64,000 bases of DNA from Pseudomonas marginalis (GTDB lineage Bacteria > Pseudomonadota > Gammaproteobacteria > Pseudomonadales > Pseudomonadaceae), in contig NZ_FNSU01000003.1 of NCBI RefSeq assembly GCF_900105325.1, forward strand, positions 2,294,001 to 2,358,000, written 5' to 3'. This document shows positions 9,112-18,204 of the stretch, piece by piece; within the stretch, counting starts at the first letter, position 1; the number at the start of each line of letters is the position of its first letter. The notes below the pieces were generated by a model. It ran no database searches, had not been told where the DNA came from, and saw nothing but the letters and a program-made list of their open reading frames with translations. A program made the position numbers and the translations under genes.

Positions 9112-10554
9112 GTGGAAAAGCTAAATCGCCTTCAAAGCGGAATCGAAGGGCTGGACGCTCTGCTCAAGGGAGGGCTGGTGTCTGGGGCGTCCTACATCAT
9201 TCAGGGCCGCCCCGGCTCAGGTAAAACCATCCTTGCCAACCAGCTGGGGTTTCATCACGCGCGCAATGGCGGCCGAGTCCTGGTTGCCACGCTGTTGGCG
9301 GAATCCCACGACCGCCTTTTCCAGTTCCTCTCTACCCTGAGCTTTTTTGACGCCTCCCGTGTCGGCGCCGAAATCCAGTTTGTCAGCGCCTTCGACACCC
9401 TGGAAAACGAAGGCCTCGACGAAGTGGTCAAGCTGCTCAGGCGTGAGATCAGCAGGCAGAGGGCCACCGTCATGGTGGTGGACGGCTTGTTGAACGCGCG
9501 TTCCAAGGCCGACTCGCCGATCGACACGAAAAAATTCATTTCAGAACTGCAAGGGCATGCCGCCTTCGCCGGTTGCACGGTGTTGTTCCTCACCAGCTCA
9601 CGCCTGGATGACGGCAGTCCCGAGCACACCATGGTCGATGGCGTGATCGAAATGGGTGAGGAACTGTTCGGCACCCGTTCCGTGCGCCGTATCCAGTTGC
9701 GCAAGACCCGCGGCAGCGGCGCGCTCACCGGCCTGCACGAGTGTGAAATCAACGACGACGGCCTGGTGGTGTACCCACGCCTGGAAAGCCTCTATGGCCG
9801 CCCGTCCGCACCCGACAGCGCCGACCTGACGCGCATCGCCAGCGGTATCGGCTCGTTGGACGGCATCCTCGGCGGCGGGCTGCACAGTTCCAGCGTGACC
9901 CTGGTCATGGGGCCGTCGGGCATTGGCAAGACCACCCTGGGCCTCAAGTTTCTCTCGGAATCGACGGTAGACGCTCCCGGCCTGCACTTCGGCTTCTACG
10001 AAAGCCCTCAGCGCCTGCGGCTCAAAGGCCAATCCCTGGGCATCGATATCCAGGAGATGGAAGACAGTGGCGCACTGACCATCGCCTGGCAGCCCACCAC
10101 CGAAGGCCTGCTGGACGGGCTTGGCGCGCGATTGCTGCGCCTTGTCGAGGAAAAGGGCATCAAGCGCCTGTTCATCGACAGCTTGAGCGGCATGACCCGC
10201 GTCTCCAACAACCCGGCACGGATCACCGACTTCTACAGCGCACTGATGAACGAACTGCGCGCCAGGGGCGTCACGGTCTTCGCCACGTGGGAGATGCATG
10301 ATCTGTTCGGCTCGGAGGTCACTTCCCCCGCGTCTGAACTGTCAAGCATTGCCGACAACCTCATGCTTATGCGTTTCTTCGAGATTCAGTCTGAACTTAG
10401 AAGGACGCTTTCCATTCTTAAGGTCAGAGACAGCTTTTATGACCCCTCATTATTAGAGGTGGTGATCCGTGACCAAGCCGTTGACTTAAGAAAGGTTTCA
10501 ACAAATGCCCCCTCAGTTGCATCCAATTCAGCGCTGCCTGGTTCAGCTTTTTAA
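9112..10554 (+). CDS. KaiC-like double RecA-domain ATPase
   Basis: This 480-aa protein has two tandem KaiC domains. Walker A motifs are GRPGSGKT at residues 32-39 and GPSGIGKT at about 266-273. Acidic residues follow each P-loop (ATLLAESHDR; FGFYESPQR), at the place of the KaiC catalytic glutamates. The start is a GTG. No KaiA or KaiB homologue lies nearby, so it is a non-circadian KaiC relative of the kind found in many proteobacteria, often associated with signalling proteins and stress responses. The single-domain receiver 23 bases downstream is almost certainly co-transcribed and a likely partner. Confidence 0.88.
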   Translation: MEKLNRLQSGIEGLDALLKGGLVSGASYIIQGRPGSGKTILANQLGFHHARNGGRVLVATLLAESHDRLFQFLSTLSFFDASRVGAEIQFVSAFDTLENEGLDEVVKLLRREISRQRATVMVVDGLLNARSKADSPIDTKKFISELQGHAAFAGCTVLFLTSSRLDDGSPEHTMVDGVIEMGEELFGTRSVRRIQLRKTRGSGALTGLHECEINDDGLVVYPRLESLYGRPSAPDSADLTRIASGIGSLDGILGGGLHSSSVTLVMGPSGIGKTTLGLKFLSESTVDAPGLHFGFYESPQRLRLKGQSLGIDIQEMEDSGALTIAWQPTTEGLLDGLGARLLRLVEEKGIKRLFIDSLSGMTRVSNNPARITDFYSALMNELRARGVTVFATWEMHDLFGSEVTSPASELSSIADNLMLMRFFEIQSELRRTLSILKVRDSFYDPSLLEVVIRDQAVDLRKVSTNAPSVASNSALPGSAF

Positions 10555-10577
10555 GTCTTTGGGTAGGTTGAATTGAC

Positions 10578-10934
10578 ATGGCCACCATCCTGGTCGTCGA
10601 TGACGAGTACTTGATCGCCGATATCCTTGCCTACGCACTGGAAGATGAGGGGTTCATGGTCGTCACAGCTGGCAATGGGAAAAAGGCGCTGGAGGTGCTG
10701 GAGCGAGAACGGCCGTCGCTGATCATCACCGATTTCATGATGCCGGTGATGGACGGTGAGGAGTTCGCCGAAGCGGTCCGTGCACTGCCGGCCGTCAAGC
10801 ACCTGCCAATTATCCTGATCAGCGGCGCGCAGGCCCATATCGGCATGCAGCGCTCGGACCTGTTCGATGCGGTGCTGGATAAGCCGTTCGACATCAACAA
10901 GCTCATTACCAAGGTGAAGGAACTGCTGGGGTGA
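10578..10934 (+). CDS. stand-alone response regulator receiver (CheY-like)
   Basis: This 118-aa protein is a single receiver domain with the acidic pair DDE (residues 8-10), phosphoacceptor D52 in TDFMMPVMDG, conserved S82 and K102 in DKPF. There is no output domain. It follows the KaiC-like gene by 23 bases and so is probably its signalling partner. No histidine kinase gene is in the window, so the phosphodonor must be encoded elsewhere. Confidence 0.92.
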   Translation: MATILVVDDEYLIADILAYALEDEGFMVVTAGNGKKALEVLERERPSLIITDFMMPVMDGEEFAEAVRALPAVKHLPIILISGAQAHIGMQRSDLFDAVLDKPFDINKLITKVKELLG

Positions 10935-10936
10935 CC

Positions 10937-11242
10937 TCAACTGCGGATATGCCGGCGCACACACTGCACCAGCCCATCCAATGCCTGCGACTTCACCGGC
11001 GCGAGCACGCACACCGTATGTTCCTGCTGGCCTTCCTTCACGGTCAGGGTGTAGTGCACCTGGCCCGGATTTCCGGGCTCTGGCGTGGTGCTCTGCGGCA
11101 ACTGAAAGAAGTTTGAAGCCTCGATCAGCTGCCGCAACTCTTGTTGGTCCGGCTCGGGCAACGTGTTCAACTCCACAGTACGAGGCTTGGTCAAACCCGG
11201 AAAAAACGCCGGCCCGCCGTTTTCCTTGATCGAAATTTGCAT
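10937..11242 (-). CDS. emfourin-type protealysin inhibitor
   Basis: This 101-aa protein resembles the emfourin family, small cytoplasmic inhibitors of protealysin-like M4 proteases. It has the characteristic start MQISIKENGGPAFFPGL, the central VHYTLTV strand, and no signal peptide. It lies 14 bases downstream of the protealysin-like gene on the same strand, the operon order known for protealysin and emfourin. The role of keeping the protease inactive inside the producing cell is inferred from characterised members. Confidence 0.85.
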   Translation of the reverse strand: MQISIKENGGPAFFPGLTKPRTVELNTLPEPDQQELRQLIEASNFFQLPQSTTPEPGNPGQVHYTLTVKEGQQEHTVCVLAPVKSQALDGLVQCVRRHIRS

Positions 11243-11256
11243 GGCTGTTCCTCACG

Positions 11257-12318
11257 TCAGACGTTAATGCCAACCGCTTTCCAGCCCTCCTTGACCGCCT
11301 TGTGCTCATCCTTGTTCGCGCCGTAGAGACGGCCGGCGATATCGTAGGTTATACGCGCAAAACGTAAAAACCCCGAGTTCGGCCGCAACCGCGCATCGCG
11401 CAGCGCGTCATACCAGATACGTCCTGCACGCTCCCAGGCAAACCCGCCAATCCGGGTCGCCACCTGATAGAACGCATGGTTGGGAATGCCGGAATTGATA
11501 TGCACCCCGCCATTGTCCTCGTAGGTCTGGACAAAATCATCCATATGCCCTGGCTGAGGGTCCTTGCCCAGCAGCTTGTCGTCGAACGCGGTGCCGGGGG
11601 CCTTCATCGAACGCAGGGCGACGCCTTTGATCTTCTTGGTGAACAACCCTTTGCCGATCAGCCAATCGGCGTCCTCGGCCGTTTGCTTCAACGCATACTG
11701 CTTGATCAGGGAGCCGAACACGTCCGAGAGTGACTCGTTCAGCGCGCCGGACTGGTTGAAATACATCAGCTTGGCCTCATCCTCGGTGACACCATGGGCC
11801 AACTCATGGCCAATCACGTCGAGGGCCACCGTGAAGCGGTTGAACAACTGCCCATCGCCATCGCCAAACACCATCTGGGTCGAGTTCCAGAACGCATTGT
11901 TATAGTTCTGGCCAAAGTGCACGGTGGCATCCAGGGCCATGCCGGCGTCGTCGATGGAGTTGCGGTCGAACACCTCTTCGAAAAAATCGAACGTGGCACC
12001 CAAGCCGTCATAGGCTTCGTCCACGGCGGCGTCGCCACTGGCGGGCTGGCCTTCACTGCGGACCAGCTTGCCCGGCAGGCTGTCGGTGCCTTCGGCGGTG
12101 TAGATCGAGCGCCGTTTGCCGGCGCCCATGACCAGGGCCATGTGGGCCGGCCCCTTGGCGGGCACTGCGACCATGCGCAGCGAACGGAACGTGCTGTCCT
12201 TGGCGCGGGTGCGCAGCGCGATGTCGCGCTGGGCCTTATCACCGTGACGCGCGATCTGGTCGAGCATATACGGCGGGATCAGGCAGAAAATCGGGTTGCG
12301 GTGGTGGCGATCACACAT
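11257..12318 (-). CDS. protealysin-like M4 neutral metalloprotease
   Basis: This 353-aa zinc protease has HELAH at residues 171-175 and the distal glutamate region NESLSDVFGSL. It carries the short protealysin-type propeptide with IPPYML near residue 16 rather than the long thermolysin prosequence, and no signal peptide. The start at 12318 has AGGGAG 10 bases upstream; an upstream ATG lacks that. It would be an intracellular or non-classically released protease, paired with the emfourin inhibitor gene. It is divergent from a NUC-type nuclease gene, and the two may share regulation. Confidence 0.92.
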   Translation of the reverse strand: MCDRHHRNPIFCLIPPYMLDQIARHGDKAQRDIALRTRAKDSTFRSLRMVAVPAKGPAHMALVMGAGKRRSIYTAEGTDSLPGKLVRSEGQPASGDAAVDEAYDGLGATFDFFEEVFDRNSIDDAGMALDATVHFGQNYNNAFWNSTQMVFGDGDGQLFNRFTVALDVIGHELAHGVTEDEAKLMYFNQSGALNESLSDVFGSLIKQYALKQTAEDADWLIGKGLFTKKIKGVALRSMKAPGTAFDDKLLGKDPQPGHMDDFVQTYEDNGGVHINSGIPNHAFYQVATRIGGFAWERAGRIWYDALRDARLRPNSGFLRFARITYDIAGRLYGANKDEHKAVKEGWKAVGINV

Positions 12319-12447
12319 TAGCTGGCTCCCTGTTGGCATATGGTGTAGCTCCGGTAACCGTTTGAGGATAGCCCCCCAGGGTTAACCCGTGTCATCAATT
12401 GTCATCAATCTATGTTGCAGTCGTGTTTATCCAAGGAGGACTTACCC

Positions 12448-13377
12448 ATGCCAGCCCGCAAAGCCAAAATCGATCTTGCGCACCGCCCACGACTCGCCGA
12501 TCTGCGCCCGTTGATCGCGACCAATCCCACCCTGATGGAAGCCCGGGCGGCGACGCCCCGTGTCACCGCGGCCAAGGATCTACAGGACCGACAGGGCTAC
12601 GCCGAGGACTTTCTCAGCAGCTTCGCAGTGCCCTGGCCCACCGCCGATGAGGCATTGGCGGACGACGTCCAACCGCTGCGCCTGGACTACACGCATTTCT
12701 CGGTGACGATGTCCCGTTCCCGACGACTGGCGCTCTACGTGGGCGTCAATATCGACGGCGGGCAGCATGTGGAGATTATCCGCAGCAACGACACCTGGGC
12801 CTACGATGGGCGCCTGCCGATCAGCGCCCAGGTGGGCGAAGAGCTCTATGCCAGCAATGGCCTGGATCGCGGTCACCTGGTACGGCGCCAGGATCCTAAC
12901 TGGGGCGACGCGGCAAACACCGCCAACCTCGACACCTTCCACTTCACCAACTGCTCGCCGCAGATGAGCGGGTTCAACCAGAAGACCTGGCTGGAACTGG
13001 AAGACTACATCCTCAATAACACGCAGCGCTGGAAAGCCCGGGCAACGGTGTTCAGCGGCCCGGTGTTCGCCGACGACGACCGCCTTTACCGTGGTATCAG
13101 AATCCCCAAGGCGTTCTGGAAAGTGGTGGCCTACCTCAGCGATGACGGCAAGCCCTCCGCCAGCGCCTACATGATCGACCAAAGCCGCGAGCTGGGTCAG
13201 CTCGACCTGATGTTCGGCCAGGTCAGGACCTACCAGCGCAGCGTGATCCAGATCGAACAATTGACCGGCATCCGCTTCGCCAACCTGGCGGACTACGACG
13301 GCTTCAGCAACGAAGAGCGCGCTACGGGCACGCGAATTGAAGCGCTGATCCGCGGCCCCGAGGATATTCGTCTCTGA
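12448..13377 (+). CDS. DNA/RNA non-specific endonuclease (NUC family)
   Basis: This 309-aa beta-beta-alpha metal nuclease has the catalytic signature D140-R-G-H143 in GLDRGHLVRR, followed by the metal-binding asparagine in FTNCSPQMSGFNQ. The start is fixed by AAGGAGGA eight bases before the ATG. An N-terminal extension of about 70 residues has no signal peptide, unusual for an enzyme normally exported to digest nucleic acids. It is divergent from the protealysin-emfourin pair across a gap of about 130 bases. A role as a released toxin or scavenging enzyme is inference. Confidence 0.88.
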   Translation: MPARKAKIDLAHRPRLADLRPLIATNPTLMEARAATPRVTAAKDLQDRQGYAEDFLSSFAVPWPTADEALADDVQPLRLDYTHFSVTMSRSRRLALYVGVNIDGGQHVEIIRSNDTWAYDGRLPISAQVGEELYASNGLDRGHLVRRQDPNWGDAANTANLDTFHFTNCSPQMSGFNQKTWLELEDYILNNTQRWKARATVFSGPVFADDDRLYRGIRIPKAFWKVVAYLSDDGKPSASAYMIDQSRELGQLDLMFGQVRTYQRSVIQIEQLTGIRFANLADYDGFSNEERATGTRIEALIRGPEDIRL

Positions 13378-13427
13378 CCGGGCGCCCTTCGGGCTGTATC
13401 GCCTCGCCCTAATCAACTACCATACCG

Positions 13428-13595
13428 CGCCGGTTCCCGAACGGGACTAATAGGGAATCCGAAGCGCGGTACACCGCGTCAATCGGAACTGCCCCCGCAA
13501 CTGTAGGTGCCGAGCCTGCTCCCCACTGCCACTGGACCGCGTCCGGGAAGGCCGGAGCGTGGCGACGACGCATCAGTCAGGAGACCTGCCGGCCC
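13428..13595 (+). promoter_or_regulatory. cobalamin (AdoCbl-type) riboswitch
   Basis: Conserved blocks occur in order: GGTTCCCG, AATAGGGAATCCG, GCCCCCGCAACTGTA (the B12 box region, about 13490-13505), CCACTGG, CGGGAAGGC and AGTCAGGAGACCTGCC (ending near 13590). A GC-rich hairpin region follows before the ATG at 13724, which could be the expression platform. It should repress the downstream transporter when cobalamin is plentiful. Confidence 0.93.
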
Positions 13596-13723
13596 AGCAC
13601 AATCACTCACCGGCGGGGTGTCCGGGAAGGACATCCTTGCCTGCCCGTTCGCCGGCGTTCGAGGGCGTATTTCCGAACCGTACCTAGCCTGTTTCCACGT
13701 ACGGTCCACACGGAGATCGCCTC

Positions 13724-14734
13724 ATGCTGCCACGCGTTACCGCCCTGATCAGCGGCCTGGGTTTCTGCGCCCTGGCCCACGCCGCGCCCACGCACTACCC
13801 GCTGACCCTGGAAAACTGCGGCAGCACCCTCACCTTCCCGCAGGCGCCCGCGCGCAGCGTGACCATCGGCCAGGCCGCCACCGAAATGCTCTATGCCCTC
13901 GGCGTGGCTGACCGCGTGGTGGGCACCTCGCTGTGGTTCAACAGCGTGTTGCCGCAGTTCAAGGCGCAGAACGACAGCATCGAGCGCCTGGCCAACAACG
14001 AGCCCAGCTTCGAAGCGGTGATCGCCAAGCGCCCGCAACTGGTGGCCGCCGAGCTGGAATGGGTGGTGGGCCCGCAAGGCGTAGTCGGCACCCGCGAGCA
14101 GTTTCACGACCTGAAGATCCCCACCTACCTGCTGCCCTCCGACTGCGAAGGCAAGGACAACCTGGTGGGCGCCGACGGCACGCGGCTGGAGCCGTTCCGT
14201 ATCGAGACGATCTACAAGAGCATCCGCCAGCTGGCGCAGATTTTCGATGTGCAGGATCGCGGCCAACAGTTGAACGATGAGCTCCAGGCGCGCCTGGCCC
14301 AATCCGTGGCCACCGTGCAGAGCAAAGGCCTCAAGCAGGCCAGCGCGCTGGTGTGGTTCTCCAGCGCAGAACTGGCTAGCGACCCCTACGTGGCCGGCCA
14401 CAAGGGCATTCCGGAGTTCATGCTCGAAACCCTCGGCCTGCACAACGTGGTGCAATCCGATGAAGAATGGCCCGCCGTCGGCTGGGAAACCCTCGCCAAG
14501 GCCAACCCGACCTTCCTGGTGATCGCCCGCATGGACCGTCGCCGCTATCCCGCCGACGACCATGAAAAGAAACTCGCCTTCCTGCGCAGCGACCCGGTCA
14601 CGCGCAACATGGACGCGGTGAAAAACAACCGCATCATCATCCTCGACGCCCTGGCGCTGCAGGCCAGCATCCGCATGTTCGACGGCCTTGAACACCTGGC
14701 CACGGCCATCGACGGCTACGAACTGCCGCAATGA
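13724..14734 (+). CDS. periplasmic substrate-binding protein of a B12-regulated ABC importer (BtuF/FecB-like)
   Basis: This 336-aa class III binding protein begins with a cleavable signal peptide (MLPRVTALISGLGFCALAHA). The fold shows the helical-backbone pattern RSVTIGQAATEMLYALGV and two lobes. It is first in a three-gene operon under a cobalamin riboswitch and overlaps the permease gene by ATGA. The likely ligand is cobalamin or a corrinoid precursor. The family also includes iron-siderophore binders, so the assignment rests on the riboswitch. Confidence 0.87.
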   Translation: MLPRVTALISGLGFCALAHAAPTHYPLTLENCGSTLTFPQAPARSVTIGQAATEMLYALGVADRVVGTSLWFNSVLPQFKAQNDSIERLANNEPSFEAVIAKRPQLVAAELEWVVGPQGVVGTREQFHDLKIPTYLLPSDCEGKDNLVGADGTRLEPFRIETIYKSIRQLAQIFDVQDRGQQLNDELQARLAQSVATVQSKGLKQASALVWFSSAELASDPYVAGHKGIPEFMLETLGLHNVVQSDEEWPAVGWETLAKANPTFLVIARMDRRRYPADDHEKKLAFLRSDPVTRNMDAVKNNRIIILDALALQASIRMFDGLEHLATAIDGYELPQ

Positions 14735-15735
14735 TCCGGACCTTACTCGCCCTGGCGCTATTGCTGATCGCCGTGCTCGCCGGCGTGGCCATCGGCGAAA
14801 CCGCCATCTCGCCCCAGGTGGTGCTGCAGGTGCTCGCGAACAAACTGTGGGCGGCCGGTTACGTGCTGGACCCGATCGATGAAGGCGTGGTGTGGAACTA
14901 CCGCCTCACCCGTGCCCTGGTGGCCGCCGCCTGCGGTGCCGGGCTGGCCACCTGCGGGGTGATTTTGCAGTCGTTGCTGCGCAACCCGCTGGCCGATCCG
15001 TACCTGCTGGGCATCAGCGCCGGCGCTTCGACCGGCGCGGTGCTGGTGGCGTTGATGGGCGTGGGCGGCGGGCTGATTTCATTGTCGGCCGGCGCCTTTG
15101 TCGGCGCGATGGCGGCGTTTGCCCTGGTGATTTTGCTGGCGCGGGCCAGCGGTTCGTCCAGCGGCACCGGGCAGATCATCCTCGCCGGCATCGCCGGGTC
15201 GCAGTTGTTCAATGCGCTCACGGCGTTCCTGATCACCAAATCAGCCAGCTCCGAACAGGCGCGCGGCATCCTGTTCTGGCTGCTGGGTAACCTCAGCGGC
15301 GTGCGCTGGCCGTCGGTGTGGCTGGCAGTGCCGGTGGCGATCACGGGCCTGGTGGTGTGCCTGTGGCATCGTCGCGCGTTGGATGCGTTCACCTTCGGCA
15401 CGGATTCGGCCGCGTCCCTGGGCATCCCGGTGCGCCGCGTGCAGGTTGTGCTGGTGGGTTGCGCGGCGCTGGTGACGGCGGTGATGGTGTCGATTGTCGG
15501 CTCCATCGGCTTTGTCGGCCTGGTGATCCCCCACGCGGTGCGCCTGCTCCTCGGCACCGGGCATTCGCGCCTGCTGCCCGCCAGTGCGCTGGGCGGCGCG
15601 TTATTTTTGATTGCGGCCGATGTGTTGTCGCGCACCTTGATCAAAGGCCAGGTGATCCCGGTCGGCGTGGTGACGGCGCTGGTGGGCGCGCCGGTGTTTG
15701 CGCTGATCCTGATTGGCCGGAGGAATGCGCGATGA
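14731..15735 (+). CDS. FecCD/BtuC-type ABC permease
   Basis: This 334-aa inner-membrane permease of the BtuCD fold has about ten hydrophobic segments, the conserved LGISAGAS motif near residue 92, and the IGFVGLVIPHAVR loop that contacts the ATPase. The start overlaps the binding-protein stop (ATGA) and its own end overlaps the ATPase gene, so all three are translationally coupled. It should form the corrinoid translocation channel. Confidence 0.9.
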   Translation: MIRTLLALALLLIAVLAGVAIGETAISPQVVLQVLANKLWAAGYVLDPIDEGVVWNYRLTRALVAAACGAGLATCGVILQSLLRNPLADPYLLGISAGASTGAVLVALMGVGGGLISLSAGAFVGAMAAFALVILLARASGSSSGTGQIILAGIAGSQLFNALTAFLITKSASSEQARGILFWLLGNLSGVRWPSVWLAVPVAITGLVVCLWHRRALDAFTFGTDSAASLGIPVRRVQVVLVGCAALVTAVMVSIVGSIGFVGLVIPHAVRLLLGTGHSRLLPASALGGALFLIAADVLSRTLIKGQVIPVGVVTALVGAPVFALILIGRRNAR

Positions 15736-16496
15736 GCGTACTGAGTTGCACCGGCCTGGGCTTCAAGGTGCGTGAGGCGGAGTTGCTGCGCGATATCCAC
15801 CTGGAGGTTCAGTTGGGTGAAACCCTGGGGATCGTCGGGCCCAACGGCTCCGGCAAATCCACCCTGCTCAAACTGCTCGCTGGCTTGCGCACGCCGGCCA
15901 GCGGCGACGTACGCCTGGGCGGCCAACGCCTGGGCGACCTGTCCCGCCGCGCCATCGCACAACAGCTGGCGGTGGTGGAACAACAGGCCGACACCGACGA
16001 CGCCATCCGCGTATTCGACGCCGTAGCACTGGGCCGTACACCGTGGCTGTCGGCGCTGAGCCCGTGGTCCGGCGACGACGACGCCATCGTGCGCCAGGCC
16101 CTGCATGATGTGGACGCCACCCACCTGAGCCACCGCGCCTGGCGCAGCCTCTCCGGCGGCGAGCGCCAGCGCGTGCACATCGCCCGCGCCCTGGCGCAAC
16201 GGCCGCAGATCCTGTTGCTGGACGAGCCGACCAATCACCTGGATATCCAGCATCAACTGGCGATTTTGAAAGGCGTGCAAGGTTTGCCGGTGACCACCCT
16301 CATCGCCCTGCATGACCTGAACCAGGCGCTGACCTGCGATCGCCTGGCCGTGCTGGACCGTGGGCGCCTGGTCGCGCTGGGCAAGCCGCTGGAGGTGCTG
16401 ACGCCGGAGCGCTTGCGGGAGACATTCGGGGTGCAGGCGCACTACCTGACGGACCCGTTCGATGGGGCGCAGATACTGCGGTTGCGGTCTAACTGA
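15732..16496 (+). CDS. ABC transporter ATP-binding protein (BtuD/FecE-like)
   Basis: This 254-aa ATPase has Walker A GPNGSGKS (about residues 37-44), signature LSGGERQR, Walker B ILLLDEP and the H-loop ALHDL. The ATG at 15732 overlaps the permease stop. It powers the importer encoded by the two upstream genes. No outer-membrane BtuB is present in the window, so the TonB-dependent receptor must be elsewhere. Confidence 0.92.
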   Translation: MSVLSCTGLGFKVREAELLRDIHLEVQLGETLGIVGPNGSGKSTLLKLLAGLRTPASGDVRLGGQRLGDLSRRAIAQQLAVVEQQADTDDAIRVFDAVALGRTPWLSALSPWSGDDDAIVRQALHDVDATHLSHRAWRSLSGGERQRVHIARALAQRPQILLLDEPTNHLDIQHQLAILKGVQGLPVTTLIALHDLNQALTCDRLAVLDRGRLVALGKPLEVLTPERLRETFGVQAHYLTDPFDGAQILRLRSN

Positions 16497-16534
16497 ACAG
16501 GACATGCCCACTCCCCCCCCCTCCCACATTGGAT

Positions 16535-17032
16535 CTACAGAGGCCTGTGCATATGTGTCGTCTGCCACACCGGGTCGGCCTCTACATCCACCACATCAAA
16601 CCCCTGGCGAATCCAGAAATCAATCGCCCCTGGTAGAAACGGATGGGTATGCAGGTACACCACCTCGACCCCGTTCGCCTGCGCCATACCCTCCAGCGTG
16701 CGATATAGCTCACCCGCCAAACCAAAGCGGCGGAACGCTGGCAGGACGAACAGACGCACCACTTCAACGGTCTTGCGGCCTTGGTAATTCAGCTGAGGGA
16801 AGCGGCTGTCATAGGGCAGATAGCCGATGGCTCCGACGATCTGGCCCTCGGCACGGGCAATGAGGAATTGGCCATCGCCATGTATATAGGTCGCTTCAAA
16901 TCGCGCCAGATCCGTCGGCATTCCAGTTGCGCTGAGCTTTGGGAAAAGCTCGGCACGGGCCTGCAGGACGAAGATCAGCACCTCAGGAATGTCGGCCGCG
17001 TTGAAGGTCTGGATGGTGATGTGATTGCTCAT
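16535..17032 (-). CDS. GNAT-family N-acetyltransferase
   Basis: This 165-aa protein shows the GNAT core: an IARAEGQIVGAIGY strand, VVRLFVLPAFRRFGLAGEL (acetyl-CoA motif A region, about residues 90-108) and an ending HPFLPGAIDFWIRQGF. It is convergent with the ABC transporter operon. The substrate cannot be told; it resembles small-molecule or amino-acid acetyltransferases. Confidence 0.85.
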   Translation of the reverse strand: MSNHITIQTFNAADIPEVLIFVLQARAELFPKLSATGMPTDLARFEATYIHGDGQFLIARAEGQIVGAIGYLPYDSRFPQLNYQGRKTVEVVRLFVLPAFRRFGLAGELYRTLEGMAQANGVEVVYLHTHPFLPGAIDFWIRQGFDVVDVEADPVWQTTHMHRPL

Positions 17033-17094
17033 AACGGTGCAACCTTAATCTGCAGAAATCAAAGCGTTTGCACGCACGCCCATGGACTTAATGG

Positions 17095-18102
17095 CTAAAC
17101 TAGCTTTTCAAATCTACTCGGTTCCCTGGCTATCTCGACGTCGCCCCCCACCTGTCTGATTGTAAAAGCGTGGCGATGCTTTGGTAAAACTTTGGACGAT
17201 GAAAACAGTCCATACTCGCTTGGGCGCTCAAACTCATAGACCACATCAATAGTGGAAATTTTATGTTCACTGGACACCCGAGACAAATGACCTTTAAGCT
17301 CCAAAAGCTCTTTTTCCTTATTCCTATTCTGGCTAACCGAATCAAAATAAAAAATAAAACACTTTTCCAACAACTCACCTTCCAAATCGACGTCAACTTC
17401 ATCAGTCATCGCGTTGGCCATAGCAAAATTCAGCATCGCTCCGCCATTCACCGCGCGAGTAATCACTTTAAAAAGATTAAAGTAAATCAGTGAATCTCTG
17501 TTTTCATCAGCCACTTTATACAGGGCATCACTCAGGCCGGTATGAGCCCCATTCGTAGGGCGTGTATGGGGGTTCTTCGTATACCCCACATATTCAACCT
17601 TACTATCCAAACCCAATGCGATATTCGCCTCCTCCAAAAAATCATGTATGGAAGAAGTGACAAGATCTCCCTCGGAGTCCGCAATGGTTATATATTTTTC
17701 ACTAAGACTGATTTCCGGCATGCAAAATTTTTCGCTGTGCACGTCGTAAAACTTACAATGTATTGATCGTTTTTTCTGATACTTACCAACCCGTATGTAT
17801 ATTTTTGTTTTTTTTGTAATCGGATTGAATGAAGGTTTTTTATTCGTATCAAACCTAACCTTTTCCCGAGAACAGATAAAATAGATAAAACGTTTCTCCA
17901 GACTTTCCTCCACATGTTTCTTTACAGCTCTCAAATACTCAACAATTAACTTCCTTGTATCGAAATAGTCAGCAACATCATTGGGATTCACCACCAAATC
18001 GTACCAGTACTTATGGTAGGTCTGAAGTTCAACACACCACTCTTTATCAGCGTTTTTATAGGCATCGCTTGCAGCGATTGACGCGAACATTCCTCTGCTC
18101 AT
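17095..18102 (-). CDS. orphan AT-rich protein, possible GIY-YIG-like segment
   Basis: This 335-aa protein is not recognised as a named family. The start at 18102 (MSRGMFASIAASDAYKN) has AAGGAGA upstream; 23 extra codons are open before it. Base composition is much richer in A/T than both neighbours, with lysine- and isoleucine-rich protein, which suggests recent transfer. The middle has the sequence VEYVGYTKNPHTRP followed by a histidine and a helix, reminiscent of a GIY-YIG nuclease start, but the rest of that fold is not evident. It is predicted soluble, with no signal peptide. It stands alone between two ordinary genes, like a single-gene cargo. Confidence 0.75.
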   Translation of the reverse strand: MSRGMFASIAASDAYKNADKEWCVELQTYHKYWYDLVVNPNDVADYFDTRKLIVEYLRAVKKHVEESLEKRFIYFICSREKVRFDTNKKPSFNPITKKTKIYIRVGKYQKKRSIHCKFYDVHSEKFCMPEISLSEKYITIADSEGDLVTSSIHDFLEEANIALGLDSKVEYVGYTKNPHTRPTNGAHTGLSDALYKVADENRDSLIYFNLFKVITRAVNGGAMLNFAMANAMTDEVDVDLEGELLEKCFIFYFDSVSQNRNKEKELLELKGHLSRVSSEHKISTIDVVYEFERPSEYGLFSSSKVLPKHRHAFTIRQVGGDVEIAREPSRFEKLV

Positions 18103-18204
18103 TCGTTCTCCTTGGGTAGCAGGCTCACTGGGGGGACCGAGCACTAGGGTTACGCCGATTTTTAGCGCCAACGCTCAAATATTACCCTCCTGGATACAGT
18201 AATC

